In this document: one piece after another, positions 12,652 to 24,202 of the stretch
Layout of the letters: each line of letters starts with the position of its first letter
Numbering within the stretch: position 1 is the first letter of the stretch
Source: Paragyromitra xinjiangensis
Taxonomy: Eukaryota; Ascomycota; Pezizomycetes; Pezizales; Discinaceae
Direction: 5' to 3'
NCBI GenBank assembly: GCA_038503065.1
Contig: JBCAMK010000012.1
Coordinates: forward strand, 1,488,001-1,552,000
DNA: 64,000 bases
Notes under the pieces: generated by a model
Told to the model about the DNA's origin: nothing
Seen by the model: only the letters and a program-made list of their open reading frames with translations
Databases searched by the model: none
Program-made: the position numbers and the translations under genes

Positions 12652-13800
12652 TTCAGCTGAAATTTATTGAGAATTCTCCTAAATTTAGTGGTGCTCAGTC
12701 TGAGTGGTTTGAGGAAGTGGAGGAAGTGAAGAGGAAGAGGAAGAAGGGATGAACAGAAGAAAGAAGGGATGAATGGCCCTATATATGGGGGGGAGATCGG
12801 TCAATCATAAAAAAAAGTCAGGCCGTACAGAACAGAGCCCGCGGGGATCATGCTCGCAATATCCCATAAACACCACCCCCGTACCCTCCCAGATTCTGCA
12901 TGTTAAGCATTCAATATGTTTTTTCCGTGCACTTAGAATAGGTATTATTGGCGGTAAGTCGTAGCCCCCCCATATCCTAGTGATAATCGTGGAGAATAGC
13001 ATACTGCACACGGGTAGAGTGGCATGAAAGGCTTGAGTACAAAGGAAAGTGCGATCTCGTCCTTAATTCCACTCAATCGACGTCCGTCCCTCTTTAAAAA
13101 GGAAACTAAGAACATTCTGCACTAGTCCTAAAGGCCATACTGTTAGCTAAGGAGCATCGTAGGAAGAGTTAGGGGGAAAGTGGGGGATTTAGTGGTGTTT
13201 TTATTACCCTCGAAGCTCTAGAAGAATCCATATCGAAGTAGTAGCTTATGCGAAGAATTCCACCACGATATATACCGCCCACCCTTTTGCCAATACTCGT
13301 TTCAACTTGCAGCAAGTTAGAGTTGGCGAATAAAAAAACACATAAACAGGGTGTCGATTATGAGTAGCTACCAGTGTTCAGTATTTGCTCTTGCAATAAA
13401 CAACCTTAATAGTTCACTGGTGCCAAGTACGGCATGACACCTTCCCTTGAACCTAGTTTTCTTCACCTGCTACTGCCAGGGGTTGGCTCCGCCCTATAAA
13501 TTCGCCGGTATTTCAATTGTTGTCTGGGTTCTCATTATTGAAATATGGAAGCCTATATCTTCCACCGCTGGGCGAGAAACACATGTAGGTTCCACAAAAA
13601 CCCAGAGTGTGTGGAGTGATCCTCTATGACCCGGTCTGGTATGTACTCTCTCTTGTATGTAAATCTCATTTCCGGTGACCTAAATTACCCGCTCGTTCCA
13701 GACATTGCGGATGGGCCAAGCGCCATAGTGCACAAACTATAGCAAGCCGCGCGTATTGCAATACAACACACCTTCGCAATCAAAACCACCTTAAATAATC
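12652..13800. other. Divergent intergenic region
   Basis: This 1.15-kb region separates two divergently transcribed hypothetical genes and must contain both promoters. Purine-rich GGAAG/GAAGA runs lie just upstream of the minus-strand gene (about 12717-12765). I found no coding or RNA feature. Confidence 0.4.
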
Positions 13801-14946
13801 ATGGAAGACCCGCGAGGTAACTACCCAATCCCATATATTCCGACTCAAAACCCCTTGCTAACTCTCGCAGGAATCGCCTGGCAGGATCGCTGTGACTACC
13901 ACTCACATATGAACGCGATTCGCGTTGCCTTCGCCGCAACATACGCCCAAGCGATCCCAAATATGCGCCGAGCACAATACTATAGAGCCAAACTTCCCTC
14001 CATGAACCAATGGATAGCGAGGAAAAGTGAACACGAGAAGGTAGTTCACGCAGCTGAGGAAAAGGAGATTGCTCCTGAGGAGGAAATTCCCCAGCCCCAG
14101 ATCGTCCAGAGCACGACCCAGAAGAATGTTGTCGCGGATGACAAAGGAAAGACCAAGAAGCGGAAGGCTCAAGGTGGGGATACGGGAGCAGCCATGCCTA
14201 AGAAAAAAAGGACAGAATTGCAAATGCTGCTGCGTGCGAGAGGACTAGGTGCGGAGATAGATGATTCAGGCGTATTCGCGGACGACGATGAGGAGGGTGA
14301 CGCAGACATCAGTAGCGGTGGTTTGGCAGAGGATATTCCTCCGATTGCTTCTGCTGTTGCCATCAACTCGGTAGGATTGAGTCCTACCGAATTGCCACCA
14401 ATTGCCACAGTTACGCAACCAACAAAGAGGGATAGAACTTCAATTCCACCTCAGGCTTCATCTATAAACAAGAAGACTCGCTTCTCATCACGAGCTCAAG
14501 TCAGTGTGGTTTCATCTGATTCAAGCTCTGGCGCAGGATCTCTGAAACTACCCAAGCCTGTAAAGGGAGCAGCAAAATTGTCCACCTCAAAAAAAGGAGG
14601 CGCTGGAGACAGGCAAGAAAAGAAGGATAGAGAAGCTAGCTATGAGATTCTCCCATACTGGCCGGGGACAACAGAAGTTATCTTCGATCGATACCCTGCA
14701 CTTCATAAGCTAGCTATTGTGAAAAGAGGGAAGAAACGTGTGTCGAATAGCGCGAGTAGAGATGTCCGTAAGATGCCAGATATGAGTCGGCTTATTTTTC
14801 TGTGTAGGAAGGCTAGTAGCACTGTTGGTCAGAATAAAGCTATGAAGGCTGGAACCGAAAATAGTGTCATGAGTGGAAGTAGGCAACTGATATTTCTGAG
14901 AAGAAATCTAGCAAGATCAGAAGCCCGGGCAGAGGTTGGGGTGTAG
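13801..14946 (+). CDS. Hypothetical basic nuclear-type protein
   Basis: Single exon of 381 aa with no family I recognise. The N-terminal 70 residues look folded (NPLLTLAGIAWQDRCDYH, ATYAQAIPNMRRAQYYR). The remainder is low complexity, with two likely nuclear localisation signals (KGKTKKRKAQ near residue 120 and MPKKKRTE near 135), an acidic patch (FADDDEEGDAD) and a Ser/Lys-rich segment. A second ordered part (ASYEILPYWPGTTEVIFDRYPALHKL, about 280-305) follows. The start ATG is the first in frame. A further exon downstream cannot be excluded. Confidence 0.6.
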   Translation: MEDPRGNYPIPYIPTQNPLLTLAGIAWQDRCDYHSHMNAIRVAFAATYAQAIPNMRRAQYYRAKLPSMNQWIARKSEHEKVVHAAEEKEIAPEEEIPQPQIVQSTTQKNVVADDKGKTKKRKAQGGDTGAAMPKKKRTELQMLLRARGLGAEIDDSGVFADDDEEGDADISSGGLAEDIPPIASAVAINSVGLSPTELPPIATVTQPTKRDRTSIPPQASSINKKTRFSSRAQVSVVSSDSSSGAGSLKLPKPVKGAAKLSTSKKGGAGDRQEKKDREASYEILPYWPGTTEVIFDRYPALHKLAIVKRGKKRVSNSASRDVRKMPDMSRLIFLCRKASSTVGQNKAMKAGTENSVMSGSRQLIFLRRNLARSEARAEVGV

Positions 14947-16111
14947 AGTGGATAAGGAGCTGGTGGGGCGTGGATTTTTCTTGTGATACTTGACTTGTTG
15001 GAGTTTTGCGATACTCATTATTATAATTTTCAGAAACAATGTAAGCTTAAGCGTTTACTATCCTTTGGGTCGTGCTTAATCATCTCTCTACCTCAATCTG
15101 GAACAGCACCTCCAGAGAAGTCACGCTTATTTAATATGATTGGGGATAGTAGTTACGATCCCTAACAAGGGCCACAGGTTTAGAGCTCAATTAGGATTGA
15201 ATATTAAATATAAGATAACTAATAGAATTATGGCCTCAGGCTTCGCGAATACAGTCATGGGTAGCCACCGTTGGCATTGTGCCCTTAACGATAGCGTTTG
15301 ATGAATTGATTGGCTATGAGTAAGGAGACTACTCGAAGCTGGCTATGGATAGGATAACAAGAATAGATCTACGAGAAGAAAGGCCTTGGGGATAGAAAGG
15401 TGGGGGGGGGTACATGTAGTTCTAAGGACCTACATGTAAATGTAGGCACGCCCATCGCCTAGGCCTCCACTCGTGTAGAATATATTGATTTCAACCCACA
15501 GCCCACTCTAAGTACACCCAATTCCAACGTACGTGGAGGAACACTGAGTTTCTCAAGCATATAGCTCAGACTACAGTAACGACCTCACGCAGGTTGATGC
15601 CGAGATCCATACTCCTAGCCCCCGAAGTTTTACATAACGCCGCCAGCAACCAAAGACAATCAGGGGCAAAAATAAACCTACCTAGATAACCCCACACCGA
15701 ACCACCGCTCCCCAAAAGTAGCTCAGATGATGTTCGACTCCCCCCCCCACACTCCTAAATCGCCCTACCAGACAGCGAGCCCTACCAAATAGGTACTCCC
15801 GATGATAGTCCCAACGTTACAGGCTCATCCTGCAAAATCTCGAGATCGTTGCTCGCCTCGTTTCAATGGCCCTATGCCAACACTCACACGAAGAATAAAG
15901 TGGGGGGAAAACCCGACGGCTGGCTAGAGAGGGTTTAATCCCTCTATTGGCGTGGGTTGCCTCCCATGATGGTCAGGAGGATGAGTATGCATTAACTTGG
16001 CAGCAGCGGAATGGTGGGGAATTTCCGGTCATGACAACGGATAAACACGTAGGGTTTCATCAACCATCAGTTGGCTTCTTGGCGGCCGGTAGTAGCTGAT
16101 AGCGATCAAGA
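14947..16111. other. Intergenic, with a TACATGTA hairpin
   Basis: No gene is supported. A G9-10 run at about 15402-15410 is followed by an inverted repeat, TACATGTAG..CCTACATGTA, at 15411-15438 (9-nt loop). Short homopolymer runs of C and G recur. Confidence 0.4.
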
Positions 16112-16629
16112 TGAGCAAAGGTTTAATATACCCTTGATGGATAAGATCTGGTTTGGTCTACCCTTCGGGTTTAATCTACCTACGAGACTCACCATTTTTA
16201 TTTTATTTTTCTAGCTACATGTACCGTGACTTCCACCTAGGCTTGTTCCCATCCCCTTCTGCCTATGGCTGCTGCACAGTATAGGGCTGGGCACGAGACC
16301 AACCTCCCCCCCCAAATCTCTAGCTACTGTAACGTCCTCCTAGGCTCCAGGTAAAGGGACATATTTTACAAGATTGCCAGGCTGCTTGCAGCAAGTACAC
16401 ACACACCCTACGTTCCTACATGTCTACCTACGGTCCCCGGTTCCTCTACCTGAGTGAAACATCTTCTCTTCTGCTGGTGGGGGACGGGCTTCGTCCCCAG
16501 ATACGAGGTCTCATTGGAAAGAAACTACTGGGTTTTTTGGAGGGCAGCCATGATGGGAAGTGACGAATTGAGTTGAAAAGGTTTTATGGGGGTAGATTAA
16601 GCCCGAAGGGTAGATTAAACCTTTGCTCA
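16112..16629. mobile_element. MITE-like element with 24-bp terminal inverted repeats
   Basis: The left end at 16112-16135 and the right end at 16606-16629 are inverted copies matching at 23 of 24 bases, both beginning TGAGCAAAGGTTTAAT. A second inner inverted block (CTACCCTTCGGG followed by [T/C]TTAATCTACC) lies about 20 bp further in on the left and directly adjoining on the right. The 518-bp interior has no coding sequence. I could not identify a clear target-site duplication, so the exact ends and the superfamily are uncertain. Confidence 0.6.
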
Positions 16630-16820
16630 ATTAAGATTTATTCACCATGACAGACCAGTACAAATGTACAGTTTCTAGTGTTTTGCGCCTTTGAAAATGA
16701 ATTGAGATTTCGGGAACAAGCAACGATTCAAAAGATAAAGATAAGGTAAAACTCCCTGGGACATGACTTGATACACAAAGAAAATTAAGTTCAATCCGCT
16801 ACAGAAAAAAATAAAATAAT

Positions 16821-19800
16821 TTACGCGTCCTCATATACCTCAGACCCAGCATCTTCGTCCTCGTCCTCAAAAAGCCTATCCAAGGCATTTACCACCGCAA
16901 TACCAACACCCCAATGTTCCATATCCGTAAAAACACTCCTCATCCACCTAAGAAATCTCCACTCCAGACTTTCTAGCCCATCTTGATCATTTCGTACCTC
17001 CCAGTGCCCAAGAAGTCCTGAAAGCTCGTGACGGAATTTGTCCACAGGAGTCAACTGTTTCACAGATTCCTGGTTCGTTTGAAGAAGATCGTCCCAGTTG
17101 ACCATTTCATCATCGACCATTAGCATCCAATCTTCACTTCCTTGTGGTGGGTCGAGCCCCCAGGTATACATCGCTATGTTTTCAGCAGTACTGTATCCCA
17201 CGGAGCCGCCGTCGATTTCTCCGATTCGGAAGAGAACCTCCCAAACAACCATCAACGCTTTAAAGATCATTACTGTAACAACGGGGAACTCTGTACTTCT
17301 AGCACTCTCTTGATATGCAGAATGAGGGGCGGCTAGGAATCTGAGGAGCGATAACAAGTGTAATAGTAGATCACTGTCGTCCAAAACCCTCATAAAGGCC
17401 TCTCGGGCCGCTGCGTTTGCTGGGAATACACGTTCTTTGGCTGCGTCCACAATATTCCACAAGGCTGTGTCCAAATCCATTGGTACATCTTTCTGACAGA
17501 TGATTACGCGATCCGGGATCACTAGCTGGATTGAAGCCAGGTGCATCGACAAGTAAAAGGTTCTCTCGCAGCCCTTGAGCCTAGAAGGTTGTAATGCGGC
17601 CTGATTAGCGTTTAGACTTGACGCAAGCCCACCCATAGGTAAAATTGTGTCGGCTCCATATCCAGGATTAACGAACAGATTGCCAATTCCAGAGACTTGT
17701 CTAAGAGTATTCAAAGCCTGCCGTAATTTCTCTAGTCCAAAATAGCTCTCCTTGGCAAAGAGGTCCGGTAATCTCGCAACATCGCCAACCTGGTCCAATT
17801 CAGGCTTCCCATCGTCGTTGAGTTCCACAAATTCCTCTGCTAGCTTCCTGGTCGTATCGAGAATTTCCATGTGAATCGCTGCAGCCAGAATCAGTGCAGA
17901 GAAATTACTTCCAAGACCACCAACTTGCAGCAAATCTTTGTGTCCATCCCCCTTCAACAAGGTGCGAAGAGTCCTACCGAACGATGGCGAAGGAAGGTTT
18001 ACTGAGCCATGCAGGTGACTTGTTTGCCATAAGTGGTGCCAGGACTGACTGGTAGAGGCCTCAAAAAGCTGAGCATCGCACGGCAGCGGAAGGTTCCGAA
18101 GCTCTGTGGAGCGAATGAGACGTGGAGTATCAAATACAAGTGCCATATAGCAGTCAAAGAGGAGAAGAGTAAATGCCACTCTATTACGGAGAAGTCAGTA
18201 ACAGTATAGACGACCGCAAGGAAATATTTCCTACCTTTTCCTTGACTCTTTGTAAACAAAATGTTCCCATTGATGTTGCACGGAAGTATCCGGGTAAATA
18301 CAACGCTCTTTTTCTTCGCGGAAATATTCGTAATCCCTCGCGATCTAAAAGATTAAAAAGAGTGAGCTGGGATTTCAAGGCTATATCCATGTGGCGTAAG
18401 GCGCCTATGATGTAGCGCGAGTGATGGGTTGTGCATGGTAGAATCTTACCTCCAGAGATCGCACAAGCAATCGTCTTCCTTTATTATGCTTTTCTTTATC
18501 ATCTGAGAACAAAGCGTAAATTGAAAACAGAAGTAAGCCCTGCAAAACGCAAAGTTCACCTTCGCGTTCTCGCCTTTCCGCGTATCGGTCTTTAGAACCC
18601 TGCTTCTGAGGAAGTGGAACTTGGTAATCGCTGATCGGTTCACTGGGCCTCACAAATCCCTCGGGGATTACATAACCGCTACCCCTTCTTGACTTCTTTT
18701 TTAAGACAACCGATTCTTCACTGGTAGACTTCTTTGACTTCTCGGTGTCGATCTCGTCAGCTTCCACTGGGCCCCTTTCGATCCACCGTTCCATAACCCT
18801 AGGGAAACAGTTAGCTTAGTGATCTGGGATAGCTCAACGGGACGAAAGCCCCCAGAAAACACTTACTTCACACCACTCTCCCAGAGCTGCGAGCTTAAGG
18901 TCTTATTGGTCGGATCATACTGGCCTCCCAACGCACAAACTGCTCTTAGAAAACTGGCCAAAACCGATGAAGGCCTGAAGGTGGCCTTGTGGAGAAGAGG
19001 GAAAAGAGGATGGAAGGCATTGGACGAAAAGTAGTAGTCTGTGTAGTGGCTAAGGAGCTCTGGAGGGAGACTAAATTGAATTTTTGCATCAGTACCCAGT
19101 TTTAAGAGGAGAGGGAGAGGGAGAGGGAGAGGGAGAGGGTACAGAGCTTACAATGGCAGTACCCCATAAGTATAATACCTTTCGAGGCCAAAGCCAGGTT
19201 CCGGGTTCTTCGGGAGCTGTTGATATGAACGTCCGAACCTTATCAGTACCCATGATCTACGGGATCCAATAGAATCTACTCAAACTTTGAAGAGATAACG
19301 TGGAAAGTAGCAGGTTGGATGTTGATTGGAGGTTAAATTGCGCTAAAAAAAAGTAACATCATGCAGGTCTTATAGAAGCATACGCACATCGTCAGCACTT
19401 GGGAGAATCCTCCGAAACTCTGCAATCAGCTCTTGAACTTCCGGCGAATCATCGCCTTCACCCGATGAATAGTCCAACTCCGGATGGTGCTTTTTTTGAT
19501 GCTTGACTAGATTGTCGCTGAATCGAGAAAGGAGAATCGATGACTTAATTAACTCAAATCTAGAGATGGAAACAGATATAGGCTATACGAAAAGAATGAA
19601 TGAGTATACCTTCGAGAAAATGCGAGCTTGCACCCTGGGAACGGACACCGAGTAATCTTCTTGACAGAGTGTTCTACGGCAAAAATATTCAATATTACAT
19701 TCATCTTGAGTATACTCCAAACCATAACGTACTGTTCAATTTGTGTCGATTATTGTTGTACTGCAGCCTCGAGGTCTTAGTATTAATTTCAAATGATTAT

Positions 19801-20060
19801 GAAACGTAGGAGAACAGCTTTCTACACACCCGCGTACTAGAACGCTCCATACATTGATCACATTCGTATGGTTTTGTGGTCTTCCACAACTTATCATCTT
19901 CCTCAGTCCAATTGCCTCTAGCCATTTCCTCGAGGACATCCTTGAGCTGGATATCGATATAACGCCTCTGCTTGAGAGCCTGCGAAATGGCCTTCGAACC
20001 AGGACGAGTGACGGAGGAAGCCGGGAAGCCGGAGTTCTTCCGGTTACTCTTGCGCGCCAT
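16821..20060 (-). CDS. C2H2 zinc-finger transcription factor with fungal MHR domain
   Basis: My model has eight exons: 20060-19838, 19673-19610, 19517-19384, 19275-19152, 19070-18867, 18798-18450, 18344-18235 and 18180-16821. These give 855 aa in continuous phase. Residues about 65-110 hold the DNA-binding part: KPYECDQC, then a clear C2H2 finger (RCPFPGCKLAFSRSDNLVKH..H). The rest is a fungal-specific transcription-factor middle domain, recognisable from YGVLPFLPPELLSHYTDYYF, then FHPLFPLLHKATF, VCALGGQYD, WEHFVYKESRKR, VAFTLLLFDCYMAL and STELRNLPLPCDAQLFEA. The C-terminus is acidic. The first and third introns are the least certain joins, and the first finger lacks an obvious His pair in this model. 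The factor is presumably nuclear and regulatory; its targets are unknown. Confidence 0.85.
19108..19139. repeat. GAGGGA hexamer tandem repeat in an intron
   Basis: About five copies of GAGGGA lie within the fourth intron of the zinc-finger factor gene. On the gene's strand this is a pyrimidine-rich CCCTCT tract between donor and acceptor. Confidence 0.85.
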
Positions 20061-20880
20061 GAATACTCGCTCAAGATAGTTTCAAGATATTGGAGAGCCG
20101 CTGATTAGCGAAAGAAGAAGTCTGGATCTTTGAAGCTTGTCACATCTCTCGTCCTAGTGGAAACAACTCTTCTTTATACAACAGACACGACATGTTTTAG
20201 ATGAGCTCCTCCATTCACTCGAGGAAAGGTATGATTGTGGAACGTTGATAAGGCTTCTCGATGAATTGTTTTTCCAAAACATGCATGAGGAGGTTGGTTG
20301 GGGATGTGTCACGTCACGTCGTCTAACGTCGCGAACCTTGAAGGTTGAGGCTCAAATTAACTGCGGGGCTATATTACAGGGTTTGGCTGGAGGAGCACCA
20401 GGAACCGACGCCCGGCTGCTGCGAGATAAGCATTTCGCCAACCAACCGAGTCGACGTCAGCGACACCTTTGAAACTTGACGCGCTTGGTGCCTCGCTGGC
20501 GGAACCCTGATCGATCACAGTGATAAGACTTTTATTTCCATACACAGCCGTGTCGTGTGCTCAGTAGAAATCGAGGCAGAGCTCCGATATTTCTGACTTT
20601 CTCAAAGTGGTGTAACTTGAAGCAAACAGGATAAGGCAAGGCTAAAGCCAAGGGACCCAGGTGTTGCAAACGATACAGATGGCCTTCGCAGTAATTGATA
20701 GCAGGCTAAGTACCTTGTGAATCAGGCTAGGTGCGTTCTTTTGTTGTACAGACAGTTATAGAAAAACAAAGGAAAGCCTCGAATATATTCTGCCATAAAA
20801 GTACGTGATATTTCCATTGATCATTGCACTAGTAAATCTTGCATATCCCAATTGCATAAACATTCCTTTTCTGAACGAAA
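20061..20880. other. Divergent promoter region
   Basis: This 820-bp region separates the minus-strand zinc-finger factor from the plus-strand hypothetical gene. It must contain both promoters. No coding sequence is supported. Confidence 0.45.
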
Positions 20881-22175
20881 ATGAATAGCGACTTCAATCA
20901 ACTACAGTCGGGTTCTTTCAATACATCGGCAGAAATGCCGTCCGGCGCTCATATCCCTCCCCAGATGAGAGCACAAGAGTATGGAAATCCGCCCCAGCAT
21001 TTCGTGAAAGCAGATATCTTGGTTGAAGACCAATTGAAATACCGACGTCATCTGTTAGTAGATTTTTCCCAGTTCCTTCACACATCTTCGGTTTAAGTGG
21101 GTGGTTCTAGACCTAGCCTCTGGATGCATAAAAGACCTTCTCAAGCCCCCTGAGCCCTGATAACCACAGCATCAGTTGTAAAATCCCACATTCATAGACT
21201 ACACACCGAATACCCTCCTGCCCTGAAAGATAGCTAACACCTGTGATAGCCTGATTGCAAATAGACGTACGTTCGTTGGATTTAGTAAGGAGAACTTAGA
21301 TATCATAGCGATAAGCTTTGAACACCTTTGTTTCTCTGAATCAGAGAATAAGGTATTCCCATGCTTGCATAATCAAACTGCTTAGGTGATTTGGGGCTCT
21401 GACTATTTGCTGGTCTTTTCAAGAAAGAGTACAAGGCGAAGATCCGCAAGAAGCTGAAGGAATGGAACTACGATGATTTCTCAGAAGACGACGAAATTGA
21501 TCGCGCTTTCCAGGCAGTGGGCCAAAAGTAATTATTACAAGGGCTGCTCAAGTAAACTTGAAAAAGCTAACATAGCGTAGCCCTGACCAGATGGAAGAAA
21601 CCTCTGAGGCCTTTGGCGAAATTCCCTCCACGGCACCAGGTGGGTTCGTCACCATGCCTCCTAACCCGCTAAACGCAACCCCCAAAAGCGGGGGCTCCTC
21701 GAAGGGATCCTCTAAACCAGGCGTACGCTCTGGTTCACGAGCGAGAGGGGCATCTCCTCCTCAGCAAGTACTCCCGCCTTTCTCCATATCGCCTGCCCTT
21801 TTCGACCCTACGTTTCTGGATAAGATCAACCTAAACGACCCAGCCCGGCGAGCGCTTTGGGTCGAGGCAGTTTGGCGTTTTTTCATCAATGGAGGTCGAC
21901 CATCCTCAGATACCAGTAGCATCAGAAGTGCTAGTTTTGCCGCGGCTCCTTCTCCCACTTCCCCTACTACTCCCACGATCCCTCACTTTCGATCCATGAC
22001 CTTTCAGCACCATCCGCAGGGAGGCAGTGAACACGAACTTATGGACGGCTTAGAGACCTACTCGCAAGAAGCCCAGTCGACCGAAAGGGGGAATCGTAAC
22101 TCAGCCATATTAGACTATAGTGGGCTGCCCCAAGGATCTCTACCGTATGCCCAAGAACAGTGGAGGAACATTTAA
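20881..22175 (+). CDS. Hypothetical protein with basic helix and disordered C-terminus
   Basis: Three exons (20881-21057, 21424-21527, 21581-22175) give 291 aa in phase. I do not recognise a family. The middle exon encodes a charged helical segment (KEYKAKIRKKLKEWNYDDF, then SEDDEIDRAFQAVGQ) flanked by good splice signals, which supports the model. The third exon is Ser/Pro/Gly-rich and contains a compact ordered block (PALFDPTFLDKINLNDPARR, then ALWVEAVWRFFINGG). The first intron is 366 bp, long for this window, so it could hide another small exon. Its acceptor is AAG rather than CAG/TAG. Confidence 0.6.
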
Positions 22176-24202
22176 GATTATAATATTGCTTAACCAATCA
22201 TATCATAGTCTCTTGATGTATCTCAGTTTGGAAGTACATGCCTCGTATAGCGGGGCTTTAGAAGTATGCGTATTGTTTCTTGTTGGTTTATGTTTTGTCG
22301 TTTATAGCACACGTGGAAGAAGGCAGTAGGCTGGAATCTACTTACAGGCATCCTGGAGAAGTCTGTTCTCTCTATTGTTAGCCTTATCTTTATCAAAAAT
22401 TTCCCAACCACACCAGCTAAGGCCATAACCTATGACTGTTTGCAACTTACCGTCATGTGATATCACTCGGCGTTAAGCCAACAATAAAACCCGAAACACT
22501 GCTATCCAGCTCAATATCAGATACCACTGGGGCTTAGAACTGTCATATGGCTGTTTGTTGTTATAGAATTATACATTACGTTGAGTTCTTATAAATGAAT
22601 GGATAGGGTCTGAAGTGACACACTGTGTATGCATGTTTCGCTTCTTTACCAGGATTAACGTGGGGTCCAGGCCTCTAGGCACCCATCTCAAACTCACCTC
22701 CAAAGAGCTCCTACATACTCAATTCAGGCTCTGAAGTCCTGAGAGCTCCTTCACGTCCCCTAAGTAGAGAAACCCCCCAAGACAGCGCCCACCTACTAGC
22801 CTTATTATTTCCCCCCCTGCACGTCATAGCTCGGTGATTTGCAGCGAGCAAAGTGATACGAGATGATAAAGTCTCCCGAAATAAAATCGCATGACTATTC
22901 GTTATCTCTTGTATGTTATGGGTTAGCTAGCCTTGATCCAAAAAAAGACATGATACCGAGTGATGGCCTATGACTCTGCTTTGCCAGTACATCAGCAGTA
23001 ATCACAAATACCCCTACCTCATCGCTTCTAGACCATCGCGTATAAGCACTTACCGCTCTGTGAGCCATGCGGAATGCCTGCATATCGATCTTGAAAGGTC
23101 GATGGCCATCCACCTTCCAATACCGGAATTGTGTGTACCGGATGCAGTAGATCTAGATGCGCTAAAAGCCCCTGCGCAACGACTCTGGGTGAAAGATCTT
23201 AAAACATCTGACAAGCTTTCGGGTGGTGGGGTATGGTGGGGTATTAAGGGTTTTGGGAGACGAGTGATCTCATCATTGCTACACCAAGTGGCGTGCTTTA
23301 CCAACTCCAAGGACTCACCACTAATTTAGTAGGTACCATGCTGATGTACCGAACTACCCCTATTAAATTATCGCCCGGGTTTACCACTTGTTTGGAACGA
23401 ATATTTCTGGGGTATGATATCATAACGGTGTTCTCAGAGGTGCACAGATGAGAAATTTGGGTTGAGGTCACGTGAATGTCAATAATAGGCAACCCAAATC
23501 AAAACCCAAGCTAACCTTGAACGATTCACCACCAAGTACACATACGCATGCGCATACTATTTTTCCATCTACATCCGAATCCTCCAGCTCTAAGTTGCAC
23601 GAACCTATTCCCAGCCAATCTCGCGGTCATGAAACGAGTAGGAAGTGTAAGTTCAAGTATGGGCCGTAAGCGATACAATTATGGATTCCGCATCCAACGT
23701 CATCTATCTATTTACTCTTCATGAACTGCAGCGAGAAGAAAAATGCTGGAGTTTTCAAAGCTGTCAAACACTCATACTGATCTGGCATCACTCCAATTAC
23801 AAAAGGACCATCAGGCAAGATTCAACCCAATAGGTAAAATATGAGAAAAAAAATTCAATCCACAGTTTTAATCGAACACCGAACAACGACCCCAGCAGCC
23901 AGAGAAGTGAATATATCGATTGCATAGTTGATTGCAGAGCAGAACCTAAAGAACCGAGACAGGCATACCATGACACAACCCTCGCAATGATGATGAAAGA
24001 AATGAAGCACACAAAAAACGCCCATATTTCCCCGCCCCATGAACTGAACGAAACACAAAGAAGGAAAACACTGGTTCGACAACCCATCCCACTAGCTTCC
24101 GCCCTCATTTGGCTCTGTTGAAGTAGGCCCACCGCCCCCTTATGCTTCCTTGCTATTGCTCCCCCCTATTATCCTTTTGCTCTACGAACTATACCTCCTG
24201 GC
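22176..24202. other. Gene-free 2.0 kb
   Basis: Short open frames on both strands have no domain resemblance and no coherent exon chain. No RNA gene or repeat of note was seen. Confidence 0.4.
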
